NCBI RefSeq assembly: GCF_047675955.1
Contig: NC_132918.1
Span: 86,009,139 to 86,073,138 of the forward strand
From: Chlorocebus sabaeus
Taxonomy: Eukaryota; Chordata; Mammalia; Primates; Cercopithecidae
Length of the DNA: 64,000 nt
Reading direction: 5' to 3'
Below are positions 1-12,715 of the stretch, one piece after another. The notes beneath the pieces were generated by a model, which did no database searches, was not told where the DNA came from, and worked only from the letters and a program-made list of their open reading frames with translations. Both the position numbers and the translations under genes were made by a program. Position 1 is the stretch's first letter. Each line of letters starts with the position of its first letter.

Positions 1-1848
1 AAAAATAGATCACTGAGTGAAACCACTGATATCCCTTCAGTGCCTCCATCAATTTATCCCTATGTTGATAAGAAATGGCCCAGGTAGGCAGAGTCACCAA
101 TGCACCAAGCTTGCCTTTCTAACCAAAATCTCATCTTTATTTCTTGTTCTCTTAAAATCTCTCGTCCTATGTCTTCCAGTCTTCCTATGAAAAAAGCATC
201 CTATCTCCATAATTATCCTCTCTTGCCTTTTCCAGTATCTTTTTTTTTTTATGGTATATACTTCAGAATCAATACTTACATTTTTTATATTTGAGAGTTA
301 AATGGAAACTTTCTTCTGTGGAATTCCATGTGCTTGCTTGCTTTATTTTTCCATTAAAATTGTTCAAGTGTATCATAAGTACATGAGTTACAGGGTTTTA
401 TTTGATAAAATACCAGTATTCAAAAGCAGCAAATAGAAGCTTGGGTGCTTTGCTAGTTATTGACAGCAAGAGCCTTTTGCCTGTGTTCAAGATTGGGTAA
501 TAATCTATTGTTATAGAGTTATTAATTCCATTAAAGCCTTTAGTATAAGCTCATATTAATTGTATCTTTAAGCTTCATTCCTCAGCTTAGCAGTGCTGAA
601 ATTTCCTAATTGAAATCTGGACTGTAATTATAATTTACTTAGCTGGAATTTACAAAGTATATTGCCTATTATAACTCTTAAAGTTGAATCCCAAATCAAA
701 ACTTTTGAAAAAGAGGCATGAGGGAGCCTGACCTGTTCTTGGAAAGCTTTGTCACCGTGTAGGCATATCACCTCTGAAAGTATAGGCAGTTATATTCCGG
801 TGATGCTGCCTATGAGGGGAAATGCTCCTTTTCACCTTTTATCTCTTTTAGAAAAAAAAGCTTATGAATTCAGTAACTAAAAGTTGGAAAGATTCTTAAA
901 AATGTTCGAAATATAATCAAACTATAAAATCTTTTGGAAGACAGCTTCTTTCACTTTTATGACACTGCTTTACAACTTTCTTAGGTGTTAATGTTTTCAG
1001 ATGAGGAAAATACAAGCAGAGACTCAGACTAAAATCTTTTGACCCAAGCTCAGGCTTCTCCTTCAACATCCATCCTGTCAAGAAGCTGAAGTCAATAGCG
1101 CAAGCTGTTTCTAGAGAACACAATTATCCCTGAAACAGTGATCACAGACATATCAGATACCAAAAATTCAGTGTCACGGATTCGAACCCTATAAAAAAGT
1201 CTACTGGCTTCTGCCAAATCTTATTATCCAAAACAGGCTAGTTAAGGTTAAGAAACTGACATTTTTTTGTGGTGAAGAAGATCACAATAATTCAAAGTGT
1301 AAAAGCATTTCTGACATTAGTTTAAAATTTTTGTCCTCATCAAAGAAGGGCAGCAAATTTAATTCATAATTTAGATTATTCTAAGTGATATTTATTTAAT
1401 CTCTTAGTCAGCTAAGTGGCAAAATACATGTAAATGACACTGTAGAAACATTCAGAACTATACATTCAAAGATACCTAGCAAATTTGAATAGGTTTGAGA
1501 TGTTATTCCATATGTTTTCTTTGTCTCTCTCTACCCCTCCCTTCCTTCTATCAAAATATGAGATGGGGAGAAGAAGCAAAGCCTGACTACTGCATAAAAA
1601 TGTATTGACAGCTCAAGCTTGATATACTTACCTATTACTGTTGCCATGGAAAATAGTAACTACAATTTACTGAGCAAACTATAGACCAAACATTAAGCAA
1701 ACTACATTACATTATGTAATTCTAATGTTCTCCAGAAACAAATTAAGGAAACAACTAAAATTGAGAAAGGCTTGGTAACTTTTTAAAACTTATGTGTTTT
1801 TTTCTTGGTTTGTTTTTTGTTTTGTTTTGTGTGTGTTTGTTGGTTTTG

Positions 1849-1850
<2 letters not shown>
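1..1850. other. Unassigned AT-rich sequence
   Basis: I recognise no gene, RNA or repeat family here. Short open frames show no domain and no codon structure. A pyrimidine- and GT-rich stretch at about 1798-1850 (TTTTG and GT runs) leads into the poly-T of the next Alu. Deeply decayed repeats could be present below my detection. Confidence 0.5.
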
Positions 1851-2162
<312 letters not shown>

Positions 2163-2199
2163 CAAATTCTGTATTTTTTATAGCTTTAATTTTTAACTT

Positions 2200-2490
2200 A
2201 TTTAACTTTTATTTTAAGTTCAGGGGTACAAGTGCAGGTTTACTACATAGGAAAACTTGTGTTATGAGAGTTTGTTGTACAGATTATTCCATACCTCAGG
2301 TATTAAATCTCGTATCCATTAGTTATTTTTTCTGATCCTCTCCCTTCTCCTGCCCTCCACCCTCCAAAACATCCTCGTGTGTGTTTTTCCTCTCTATATG
2401 TGTATGTGTTCGCATTATTTAGCTCCCAGTTATAAGTGAGAACATGTAGTGTTTGGTTTCCTGTTCCTGTGTTAGTTTGCTAAGGATAAC
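2200..2490 (-). mobile_element. L1 3' end fragment (L1MA/L1PB-like)
   Basis: This is reverse-complement L1 3' UTR: 'ttaagttcaggggtacaagtg', a tract describing the conserved 'agctcccagttataagtgagaa' block and 'gtgtttggtttcctgttcc'. The 5' part of the element is missing, as in most L1 insertions. It abuts the preceding Alu, which probably landed near the L1 tail. Confidence 0.85.
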
Positions 2491-3599
2491 TTTTCTAAGT
2501 ATATACTTTTCTAGATAATGAGGTATTTGGGTTTGAAGGCAGACTTTTTGAATTACAAAGAACGTTGAATACAATTTTCAATTTCATTATAAAATTGCCA
2601 CTTTCATATGTTTATTATAAGAATCAAATAAAAATAATGTTTGAGGAAAGTTTGTAAATTGGAAATCATGAAACAGAACTATTATTATTATTCTGCTTAA
2701 AGAAGACTAACTAAGCATGCACACTACTAGAAGACACATGCACACAAATACAGGGTGATGTGTAAACGCCGTCAGAGAAGAACAGAGGATGTGTTGCTGC
2801 AACTGTATCCTGAAGAGTAAGAAGTCATGTCTAGATAGAATAAAGGAAAGTTGTTGAAGATGCTCCTTTCTAAGGCAAATATGGATATATGAAAATAAAG
2901 CTGAGTAAGGGCAGGTTTTGACAATAAAAGGGAAAATACTAAAGGAAAGCTTCTATTGTAATAGATCTGATGTTTTATTTAGTATAAGAGACATAAAGTA
3001 GTTTTAGAATATAGCCCTTAAGCTTACAAAGGGGGTTTATCCTTTAAGGAATTGACTTATATTCATGAAATAATTGAGAAAAAATTCACATACCAGTTGG
3101 ATGTCTTAATGGTGACCTCTAACATAAGTTTCTGAAAAGAAATTAATTTTCTAATGGAATTTTAGATTTAATGATTTATCTCCCCAAGTCAAGCAGTATC
3201 ATTCTACAAATCGTTCTAAGCTCTGAGATTACGTATTTTATTTTCCTTTAATTAGCCCTTATTTTAAACTGTGTGGGTGATTTCATGTATCATTTCATAT
3301 ATCCATTTTGTCATAAGCAATTAGGATAGTTAAGCTCTGCCAATTAATACTTACCCTTGTTAAATAAAAAAAAAAGTGTGACCCAAAAAGAATTCTGAAA
3401 AGGAAACATTTTTAGTGAGGAAAGAACTAAGAGCTTTTCTCAATTTTATCTTCTAGATTTTTTTCTTCATTTGTTGTTCTCACACTTGTAGTTTTGATTC
3501 TTGTTTTTACCCTATCAGAATATAGGTATTTAGTTATAGTTTTCATATGTCTCTTAAATTTTATTTTATACTAATTTTCCAATATTCATTGATCATTTT
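2491..3599. other. Unassigned AT-rich sequence
   Basis: I see no recognisable repeat, coding region or regulatory cluster. The stretch is AT-rich with short A runs only. Confidence 0.45.
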
Positions 3600-3800
3600 T
3601 GTTGTGCTGAACACAATGGCTTGTTACTTTTAGAAATTATCTCATTAGATCCTCACAAAACACTATGAGATAGCGCATACTCTTATATACTACCATAATC
3701 TCCATTTCTTAACCTGAGGAAAATTTATATTTCAAGAAGTTAAGCAATTTGCTCAAAATCACACAGTGAATAAGTATTCTTTCTGGGATTCAAATCAAGG
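3600..3800 (-). mobile_element. MIR SINE fragment
   Basis: The core matches inverted MIR: 'atctcattagatcctcaca', then a 'ccatttcttaacctgaggaaa' block, 'gttaagcaatttgctcaaa' and 'tcacacagtgaataagt' ending in 'gggattcaaatc'. It is old and diverged, as MIR copies are. Confidence 0.85.
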
Positions 3801-3969
3801 GAACTCTCTGGGATCTAAACCAAGGGAGCCTCTTGCTGCTATTGCACATTGATTTACTCAAGTTTATATGTGTTTAACTTTTTCTCAGATTCTCACTTCC
3901 CAAGATAGCGTATGTGCTTTATTCACTGTTGTGTCTCTAGGGTCTAGTCTGGTGTTTCGTACATAGCAG

Positions 3970-3994
3970 ACACACACACACACACACACACACA
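3970..3994. repeat. (AC)n microsatellite
   Basis: About 12 uninterrupted AC units. The length is likely to vary between individuals. Confidence 0.97.
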
Positions 3995-4129
3995 AATGCA
4001 GAGCCTGCCTTGTTCCATCAAGATTAAGAGCTCTGAGTAAAAATATCATTATGAGAGATGATTTAATGAGAAAAAGAACTTGACAAAGGTCATTTTCAAA
4101 GGTCCTAAACATGAGTAGGACATTCCACT

Positions 4130-4790
4130 TGCAGAATTCCCACTTCTGACTAAGATGGAGTTAAAAGCAGATAGACCCTCATGCCTGAAACGCTAAAACG
4201 CTAGATAAAATGTCAGAAGAAAATGGTTCTACAGATATTGAACACTGGGCAATAAAGGACAGAAATCACTAACATGAGAAACAAAAGTCATAAGATCTAC
4301 AATTGCTCTGGCTTGTCTGAAAGTTTCTAGGCGTTGATACAGATTGGAGGATCCAGCTGGAGTCAGGTAGCGTCTCTGCATTGAGAAAATGGGTCTTTGG
4401 TTCCAGGGAGGTAAAGGGGACCGGAGTTCACAGAGCTGAGCACAGGAGAAGAGAGTTGTCCAGACTGAGAACTCTGGAGACAGAAAAGAGTCCACCTTGA
4501 GGATTCAGCTGAGCACTGATTAGTATATTTGTTTGAAGAAACTACCCAAGGTCGTTGAAATAACTACCTAAAAGAATGAGGAAAAACAATCTCTGAAAGT
4601 CACATGGGGCAGTTCCTGTTTCTGTTCCAAGAAGAGTAGAAAACTTCATAATTGAAGATTCTTGAGTAGGGTCCTCAGAGGGTTTTTTCCTAGTTATTGT
4701 GAATAATTACACCCAGGCTAAATAAGTAATTTAGCCCCATTACAAAAAGGCTGGAAGAAATTTATAAAAATAAAATCTTTGTACCTGCCT
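4130..4790 (+). mobile_element. Old L1 5'-region fragment (L1M type)
   Basis: The start 'cttctgactaagatggagtt' is the typical beginning of old mammalian L1 5' UTRs. It continues with GA-rich text about ounce-length motifs seen in L1M 5' ends. The element resumes at 5356 after an inserted L1 tail. Subfamily is not assigned. Confidence 0.6.
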
Positions 4791-4794
4791 TTTT

Positions 4795-5355
4795 ACTTAT
4801 TTATTTTAAATATATTTAATTACAGAAGAGATTGTATACATTCAAGGTGTACAACGTGATGGTTTGATACATGTATACCTTGTGGAATGATTATTTCAGT
4901 CAAATTAATCAACACATCAATCACCACAAATGCTTTACCTTAGAACCCCAGAACTTGCATATCTTGTAACTGAAAGTTTATACCCTTTGACCAACATGTC
5001 CCCATTTTATTCATCTCCAAGACCTTGGCAACAACCATTCTATTTTCTGTTTTTATGAGTTTGAATTTTTTAGATTATCCTTGTAAGTAAGATCATACAA
5101 AATTTGTTTACTTGTGTCAGGCTTATTTCACCTAGCATAATGTACCCCGGTTCATCCATGTAGTCAGTGTAGTCACAGATGATAGGATTTCTTTGTTTTC
5201 ATGCCTGAATAATATTCCATTATACACACACACACACACACATACACACACCACATTTTCTTTATTCATCTGTCAATGGACATTTTGGTTGATTACATAT
5301 CTTGGCTATTATTAATAATGCTACAATGAACATAGGAGTTCTGGTATCTTGGAGA
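4795..5355 (-). mobile_element. L1 3' end fragment (L1MB/L1ME-like), inverted
   Basis: Reverse-complement L1 3' end: 'acattcaaggtgtacaacgtg', 'gataccatgtat'-like text, 'ggcttatttcacctagcata', then 'aatattccattatacacac' and 'aatgctacaatgaacatagg'. A (CA)n tract at 5224-5251 has grown at the ATACACAC site. It splits the L1 5' fragment on each side and is therefore the younger insertion. Confidence 0.82.
5224..5251. repeat. (CA)n microsatellite inside an L1 tail
   Basis: A nearly pure CA run with one T interruption, arising in the ATACAC portion of the L1 3' UTR. Confidence 0.95.
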
Positions 5356-6320
5356 TACTGAATCTACATAGTTCAGGGGTTAAAGCAGTGACCTTGTAAA
5401 CATAAAAATTTTAAATACAAACTCAAAAATGAAAAATTCACAATCTCTGACATCTAATTAAGTATTGTCAGTTATGCAAAGAATCAGGAAATGCAATCAA
5501 CAAAAGGGAGAAAAATAAAATGAAACAGACTCAGAAATAAGACAGATGAGATAATTAGTTGACAAGGGCATAGAAGGACAAGTATGGCAAGTATATTCTA
5601 TAGTCACAATAATATAGATAAAAACATACACTTTAAACAGAAATATTAAAGATAGAAGACATAAACTGAATTTCTAAAGATGAAAACTATCATACCTCAG
5701 TAAAAACACATTGAATTGAAAAAATGACAGATATCACAGAAGAATATGTTAGTAATTATGAAGATTTAGTAATTGAAACTATCCAAAATAAAACACAGAA
5801 AATAAATTTTTAAAAAATAAACAGTGAATTGGTGACCTGTGGGAAAATTTCAAGTGGTCTAACATACATATTATTGGACTCCCTAAAAGGTGGGGCAGAA
5901 ATGAGTATTTGGAAACATAACGATAAATAATTGCCAAATTTGATGGAAACTGTAAACCCACAGAACCAAGATGCTCAGTGAACTTCAATCACAGAAAACA
6001 TGAAGGAAATTACATCAAGACATTTAATAATCAACTTATTAAAAACTATAAAACGATATTTTAAAAGTAGTTCGACTACAGGAAAGCACATTGTATAAAG
6101 AGTATAAAGAGGAAGACAGGTGAGAATGTCAGCAACATAACAATTTCAATCAAAAGAGAGAGGAACATCTTTAAAGTACTGAAAGAAAAATATTGTAAAT
6201 TAAGAATTCTCTACCTAGCAAAAATACCTTTGAAAAATTAAAGTTACAGAATACCTTTTAGACATAAAAGCCCAAAAGAAGGTATCACTGGCAGAAATGC
6301 AGTACAAGAAATACAAGGAG
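5356..6320 (+). mobile_element. Old L1 fragment, 5' UTR/ORF1 region (L1M type)
   Basis: Text matching old L1 5' regions is readable near the end: 'gaggaacatctttaaagtac', 'tgaaagaaaaatattgtaaa', 'ttctctacctagcaaaaata', then 'gtacaagaaatacaaggag'. Stops occur in all frames. It probably continues the element that starts at 4130. A young Alu interrupts it at 6321, and about 130 bp follow that Alu. Confidence 0.65.
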
Positions 6321-6770
<450 letters not shown>

Positions 6771-7045
6771 TCAGGTGATTGGACCCGACACCAGGCTGTG
6801 GGGTGAGGAAGTCCGATGGAGTCAAAGGAATGAGAAAAGACAGTTTGAGAGAGAAAGCTGGTCCACCCAGCCATCGCTAAGTATGGAGGCTGCGAAGTCC
6901 CTGAGCTCTGGAAGTCCAGACTATTTATTGATGATCAAACAAAGAAACAGGTGGTGAGAATGTGGGAGTCGAAAGGGAGTGTTGCATTAAGCACATGATT
7001 TACAGCTGTGATGGTTTAGCATGTGCTCTGCTACTTGTGATAAGC
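6771..7045 (-). mobile_element. LTR 3'-portion fragment with polyadenylation signal
   Basis: Read on the minus strand, the segment has a CAATAAATA polyadenylation signal (plus-strand 'tatttattgatg' at about 6920). A CT-rich segment and an end like 'gtgtcgggtccaatc' follow. That layout (signal, short R, pyrimidine-rich U5) is typical of retroviral LTRs and differs in GC content from the AT-rich neighbours. I think of an ERVK-like LTR but cannot name the family. It sits between L1 fragments, so it inserted into L1 or a junction of two L1s. Confidence 0.55.
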
Positions 7046-8310
7046 ATCATTCTGATACCCAAACCTGTCAAAGACACAACAATAAAAACTTCAGCCCAGC
7101 ATTTCTTATGAACGTAAAAATTCTCAACAAAGTCCTATCAAGCCAACTCTAGCAGAACATCAGAAACCTAATCCATCATGATCAAGTAGCCTTTATTCCT
7201 GGGATGCAATATTGGTTTAACATATGCAAATCAATAAATGTGATTCATCACATAAATAGAACTGAAAACAAAAAACATGTGATCATCTAAATAGACACCA
7301 AAACGGCTTTTGATAAAATTCAGCATCCTTTCATATTAAAAATCATTAACACACTAGGCATCCAAGGAACATATCTCAAAATAATAAGAGCCATCTATGA
7401 CAAACCTGCAAACCAAAAACTGAAAGTATTCCCCTTAAGAACCGGAATACGAGAAAATTATCCACTCTCACCACTCCTATTCAACACAGTATTGGAAGTT
7501 CTATCCAGAACAATCAGGCAAGAGAAAGAAATGAAAGGCATCTGAATAGGAAGAGAGAAAGTCAAAAATATCTGTCTTTATAGACGGTATGATTCTATCT
7601 ATACCTTGAAAACCTCATAGTCTCTGCCCTCATCCTCCTAGAATTGATAAACAATTTCAGCAAAGGTTCAGTATACAAAATCTAAGTATAAAAATCAGTA
7701 GCATTTCTATACACCAATGATGTCCAAAGTGAGGCAAATGCAATCCTTTTTAAAACATCCATAAAAAGAAATACCTGGGAATACAGCTAATCAAGGAGGT
7801 CAAAGATCTCTACAATAAGAATTATGAAACACTTCTTAAAGATATCACAGAAGACAAATCAATGGAAAACCATTTCATGCTCTTGGATAGGAAGAATAAA
7901 TACTGTTAAAATGACTATACTACACAAAGCAATTTATAGATGCATTGCTATTTCTTTCAAACTACCCCTTCTTTTCACAACATAAAAAATCACATGGATG
8001 GAGCTGCAAGTCATTAATTTTTAGCAAACTAACAGAGGAACAGAAAACCAAATACTGCACATTCTCACTTGTAAATGAGACTTAAATCATGAGAACACAT
8101 GGACACATAGAAGAAAACACACACTGGGGCCCTTCGGAGGGTGAAAGTTGGAAGGAGAGAGAGGGAAAATAAGGAAAAATAACTAATGAGTACTAGGCTT
8201 AATACCTGAGTGATGAAATAATCTGTACAACACACCATCATGACACAGTTTACCTGTGTAACGTACTTGCACTCATATACCTGAACTTAAAATAAAGATT
8301 AAAAAGTAAT
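7046..8310 (+). mobile_element. L1 fragment: ORF2 reverse-transcriptase region joined to a 3' UTR
   Basis: Plus-strand L1 ORF2 text is clear from 7046: 'catcatgatcaagtagcctt', 'gggatgcaatattggtttaa', 'tcaataaatgtgattcatca', then the RT 'palm' region to about 7600. All frames have stops. At about 7985 the sequence jumps straight to 3' UTR text ('aactaacagaggaacagaaa', 'gcacattctcacttgtaaat'), so roughly 1 kb of the ORF2 3' half is absent. It ends in 'aaataaagattaaaaag'. Confidence 0.85.
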
Positions 8311-9035
8311 CAACTCAAGATGGATTAAATACTTAAATGTAAAACATTAAACAATTAAAATACTAGAAGAAAATCTGAAAAATACCATTCTGGACATAGG
8401 TTGTAGCAGGAAGTCTCCAAAAGCAATTGCAACAAAAACAAAAATTGACAAATGAGACCTAATTAAATCAAAAGAAACTATCAAGAGGGTAAAAGTAAAA
8501 CTACAGAATGGGAGAAAATATCTTCAAACTATGCCTCTAATAAGGGTCTAATATTCAGAGTCTATAAGACACTTTAACAAATCAACAAGCAAAACCAGAC
8601 AACCCCATTTAAAAATGTACAAAATATATGAACAGACACTTCTCAAAACATCATACATGTGGCCAACAAGCTTATGAAAAAAAAAAAAAAAAAAGGTCAA
8701 CATGCTTAATCATCAGAGCTGTACAAATTAAAAGTACTGTGAGATACTATCTCATACCAGTCAGAATGACTAGTAAAAAGTCAGAAAAAAACCGATGCTG
8801 GTGAGTTTGCAGAGAAAAGGGAATGGTTGGTTATACATTGCTAGCAGGAGTGGAAATTAGTTCGGCCACTGTGGAAAGAAGTTTGGAGATTTCTCAAAGA
8901 AATTGAAACAGAAACACCATTCTATTCAGCAATCCCATTACTGGATATATACCCAAAGAAATATAACTATTTCAACCATAAGGACACATGCACACATATA
9001 TCCATTGCAACACTACTCACAATAGCAAAAGACCT
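8311..9035 (+). mobile_element. Second L1 fragment: ORF2 3' half
   Basis: ORF2 C-terminal-region text starts directly after the previous L1's tail: 'taaatgtaaaacattaaaca', 'ggcaaaga'-type segments, 'gagatactatctcataccag', 'cagcaatcccattactggat' and 'ttgcaacactactcacaata'. It holds an A run at 8677-8694. The matching 3' UTR lies at 9459-9655, beyond an inserted MaLR LTR segment. Confidence 0.85.
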
Positions 9036-9038
9036 TTT

Positions 9039-9458
9039 ACTTTTAAGTAAAGAAAAAAGATGTAAAACAATGTATGCATATTATACCATTTCATATGATT
9101 TGGCTCTGTGTCCCCAAATCTCACCTTGAATTGTAATAACTCCCATGTGTCAAGGGTGGGGCCATGTGGAGATAATTCAATCATCGAAGCAGTTTCCCCA
9201 TACTATTCTCTTGGTAGTGAATAAATCTCATGAGATCTGATGGTTTTGTAAATGGGAGTTTCCCTACACAAGCTCTCTTGCCTGCCACCATGTAAGGCAT
9301 GACATTTTGCTCCTCATTTGTCTTCTGCCATGATTGTGAGGCCTACCCAGCCATGTGGAACAGTGAGGCCATTAAACCACATTCCTTTATAAATTTCCCA
9401 ATCTCGGGTATGTCTTTATCAGTAGCATGAGAACAGACTAACACAATAAATTGGTAAA
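9039..9458 (+). mobile_element. MaLR (MST/THE1-type) solo LTR with 52-bp duplicated flank
   Basis: The LTR spans about 9091-9445: 'tcaccttgaattgtaataac', 'aataaatctcatgagatctg', 'gccattaaaccacattcctt' and the terminal 'gagaacagactaacaca'. The 52 bases before it (9039-9090) match 11442-11493 at 47 of 52 positions by my count. About ten bases after it ('ataaattgg') match the start of the internal region in the other copy. It interrupts the L1 at 8311-9655, whose sequence is also missing roughly 250 bp at this point. Confidence 0.85.
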
Positions 9459-9655
9459 ATAAATAAAAAATTGATACTTTGGGCCTTCTTGGTGAAGGGT
9501 GGAAGGAGGATGAGGATTTAAAAATTACCTGTCTGGTACTATACTTAGGAGAGTGATGAAATAATCTGTATGTCAAACCCCTGTGGTAAGCAATTTACCC
9601 ATGTAACAAACCTGCACATGTATCCCCACGAACCTAAAATAAAAGATGGAAAAAA
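9459..9655 (+). mobile_element. L1 3' UTR end
   Basis: The segment contains L1 3'-terminal text: 'gtgatgaaataatctgtatg', 'acccatgtaacaaacctgca', 'aacctaaaataaaagatgg'. It completes the L1 fragment at 8311-9035. Confidence 0.82.
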
Positions 9656-11441
9656 ATTACTTTTATTTTTTATCCAGAATCTAGAAAATCATTTTACAGT
9701 TCTTAAGGGATAATTATACTGAAACATTCTAGGGAAAAAAAAATGATGACTAAATACAAAGTTACCATTAATATAAGTGGTATAATATATAAATAACATG
9801 TACCAATATAATCCACTTAGCCATATCATAAACAATCTATATAGTATACTCTCTTTTAAAAGGTAAATATTTTTTATGTGATACAACCAAATAATTATAT
9901 ATTAACATTTCAATTATAAAGTATTTTTATATATGTGCTATTTGATCCTTGAAACAAGTATGAGAGGTTTTCAAGGTAGGTGTTTTTATGTCTATGTAAG
10001 AGTTGGGAATCTGATGCTTAGACATGAAAGGTGAGTTGGCAGTCACAAATAAAGCAGTAGAAACAGATCTGAGGTTGCCCAGATTCTGATAATTTTAGAG
10101 AAATAATAGAAAAGTCCAAATTATGCAAGAGTCTCTTTTGATGAATCAGAAAAAAAAAGTATGCCTGTCTCCCTTTACAAAATTGGCAGGTACATGGATA
10201 TTAGAAAAGGAGGAATAGAGGAGATAATGTCTTAAGCATTCTGTACTAACTTGAATATCCAAATAACCAAATAAATTGAATCATCAAAATACTCTAGAAT
10301 TTTTTTCAAAATTAAATGTAATCAATCCAATAAAAGGCATGACTATTGGAACATGGCTTCTAAATTTAGACCATCATGGGTTCCAAAACCTTATTTTTTC
10401 ACTTGGTTATTTTACTCTAGAAATGCCTCTTCTCTCAGAAACAGAATAATTATTACATCTCATGTTAGCACTCAACACTTGAATTTGCCCGTGTCATCTC
10501 CAAATTAACAAAAAATCTAGTTATTATTTAAGCCACTGTTTTAGGGGAAACTTAATCTGCTATATATTTCTGGATGCCAGAAACACACTTTTCAATAATG
10601 TGCATGCTACTTGCACCCATTCTTCCAACTCCAGCTGTGCCTACAGCTTGACAAAGGGCAGAGGAGGGAAAGGAGAAAGGGCTCATGAGTATGTGGGATA
10701 AGAGATATACATGAAGTAAAGGGTTTTCTTCTGCATGCACAAGGAGAAAGGTGTATGCACCCCCAATAATCACCTGTACAGGGTATACATGTGTCCGGCT
10801 TTCCTAAGGTAGAAAATGCCTGAGCTTTGCATTCAAAGTAAAGCACTACAGGGTTAAAACTTTTAAAACCATGAATAAATTTCAGATTTTTTATTTAATG
10901 TGAGCAATGGTGGGAGTAAGTCATCTTTCCTAAGAATTGTTAACTAGATTCCAAATTCTAGTTCTCTAACCTGTGCTTCAATAACTCAAAAATCACCTTC
11001 CTATTTAGGTAATAAGAGTCAAATATGGACCAATTTAGAGTAGGAGAGACAACAGTTGAACTCAAAAACTGTGCTACTTTCTCTCTCAATACTATTTAAT
11101 CTAAGTATACACTGTGTTTCTTATATTCTTTCACTAACAATAAACATATAAGCAATATATGTTGCATATATTATTCTTATATTTTTTCTGAGATCCTGAC
11201 AACATATAGAATATTAAAGCTAGGTAGAATGATGGCGAATGAAAAAGACTGTATCCTCGTTAAAAAAAAATGGGTGCCTTTTGAGTGGAGCACGACATTA
11301 AGATCCCTTTCTGCTTGTAGCACCCAGGTATCCTTGGCAGGAAAAAGATACATCTTTCCCACCTGCTTGGGTTCATAACCTTTTTCCTAGGCTATGCACC
11401 AAGGAGAGGGATTCTAGGATTATGCATCATGTTAATGCAAA
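9656..11441. other. Mostly unassigned sequence, one possible MIR
   Basis: No gene is recognisable. Around 9930-10085 there is MIR-like text on the minus strand ('gagttgggaatctgatgctt' and a 'ggttgcccagattctga' end), but it is too diverged for a firm call. The stretch at 10550-10850 has two overlapping minus-strand open frames of 70-80 codons with no domain. I take those as chance. Confidence 0.4.
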
Positions 11442-11493
11442 ACTTTTAAGTAAAGTAAAAAGGTGTAAAACATTGTATACATATTACACCATT

Positions 11494-12715
11494 TGATACG
11501 GTTTGGCTCTGTGTCGCCACCCAAATCTCACCTTGAATTGTAATAATCCCCACATGTCAAGGGTGCGGCCAGGTGGAGATAATTGAATCATGGTAGCAGT
11601 TTTCCCATACTGTTCTCTTGGTAATGAATAAATCTCATGAGATCTGATGGTTTTATAAATGGGAGTTTCCCTGCATAAGCTCTCTTGCCTGCCGCCATGT
11701 AAGGCGTGACTTTGTGCCTCATTCGCCTTTCTACCATGATTGTGAGGTCTCTCCAGCCATGTGCAACAGTGAGGCCATTAAACCTCATTCCTTTATAAAT
11801 TACCCAGTCTCAGGTATGTCTTTATCAGCAGCATGAGAACAGACTAATACAATAAATTGATACTGGGGGTAGTGGGGTGCTGCTGTAAAGATACAGAAAA
11901 ATGTGGAAGCAACTTTGGAACTGGGTAACAGGCAGAGATTGGAACAATTTGGAGGGATCAGAAGAAGCCAGGATAATTCTGGAAAGTTTGGAACTTTCTA
12001 GGGACTTGGAGGGCTCAGAAGACAGGAAGATTGGGAAAGTTTGGAACTTCCTAAAGACTTGTTGAATGGCTTTGAGCAGAGTTGTTAGTAAAATGTACAA
12101 CAAAGTCTAGGCTAAAGTGGTCTCAGATGGAGATAAGGAACTTGTTGAGAACTGGAGTAAAGGTCACTCTTGCTATGCAAAGAGACTGGTGGCATTTTGC
12201 CCCTGCCCTGGAGATCTGTGGAACTTTGAACTTGGAGAGACGATTTAGGGTATCTGGAGGAAGAAATTTCTAAGTGGCAGTGTTCAAGACAAAGCAGAGT
12301 GTAAAAGCTTGGAAAATTTGCAGCCTGATGATGCAGTAGAAAAGAAAAACCCATTTTCCTGGAGGAAAGTCAGGCCTGCTGCAGAAATTTGCACAAGTAA
12401 CGAGGAGTTGAATGTTAATGACCAAGACAATGGGGAAAATATCTGCAGAGCACGTCAGAGACTGCAGCAGCCCCTCCCATTGCAAGCCCAGAGGCCTAGG
12501 AGGAAAAACTGGTCTTATGGTCCAGGCCCAGGGCTCACCATCTGCTCTTTGCAGCCTCGGGACATGGTGCCCTGTGTCCCGGCTGCTTCAGCTCCAGGTG
12601 TGGCTAAAAGAGACCAAGGTACAGCTTGGACCATCGCTTCAGTGGGTGCAAGCTCCAAGCCTTGGCAGCTTTCATGTGGTGTTGAGCCTGCAGGTGCACA
12701 GAGGTCAAGAGCTAA
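11494..12715 (+). mobile_element. MaLR (MST/THE1-type) element: 5' LTR plus truncated internal region
   Basis: The 5' LTR is about 11494-11851, starting 'tgatacggtttggctctgtg' and ending 'agactaataca'. Internal sequence follows: 'gctgctgtaaagatacagaa', 'ggaagcaactttggaactgg', 'cccagggctcacc' and 'ggcctaggaggaaaaactgg'. MaLR internal regions carry at most decayed gag-like frames; two overlapping plus frames at 12309-12735 belong to this and are not genes. The internal region stops at about 12715, where the complete copies at 25404 and 32825 continue for hundreds of bases, so the 3' half and 3' LTR are lost. Confidence 0.88.
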
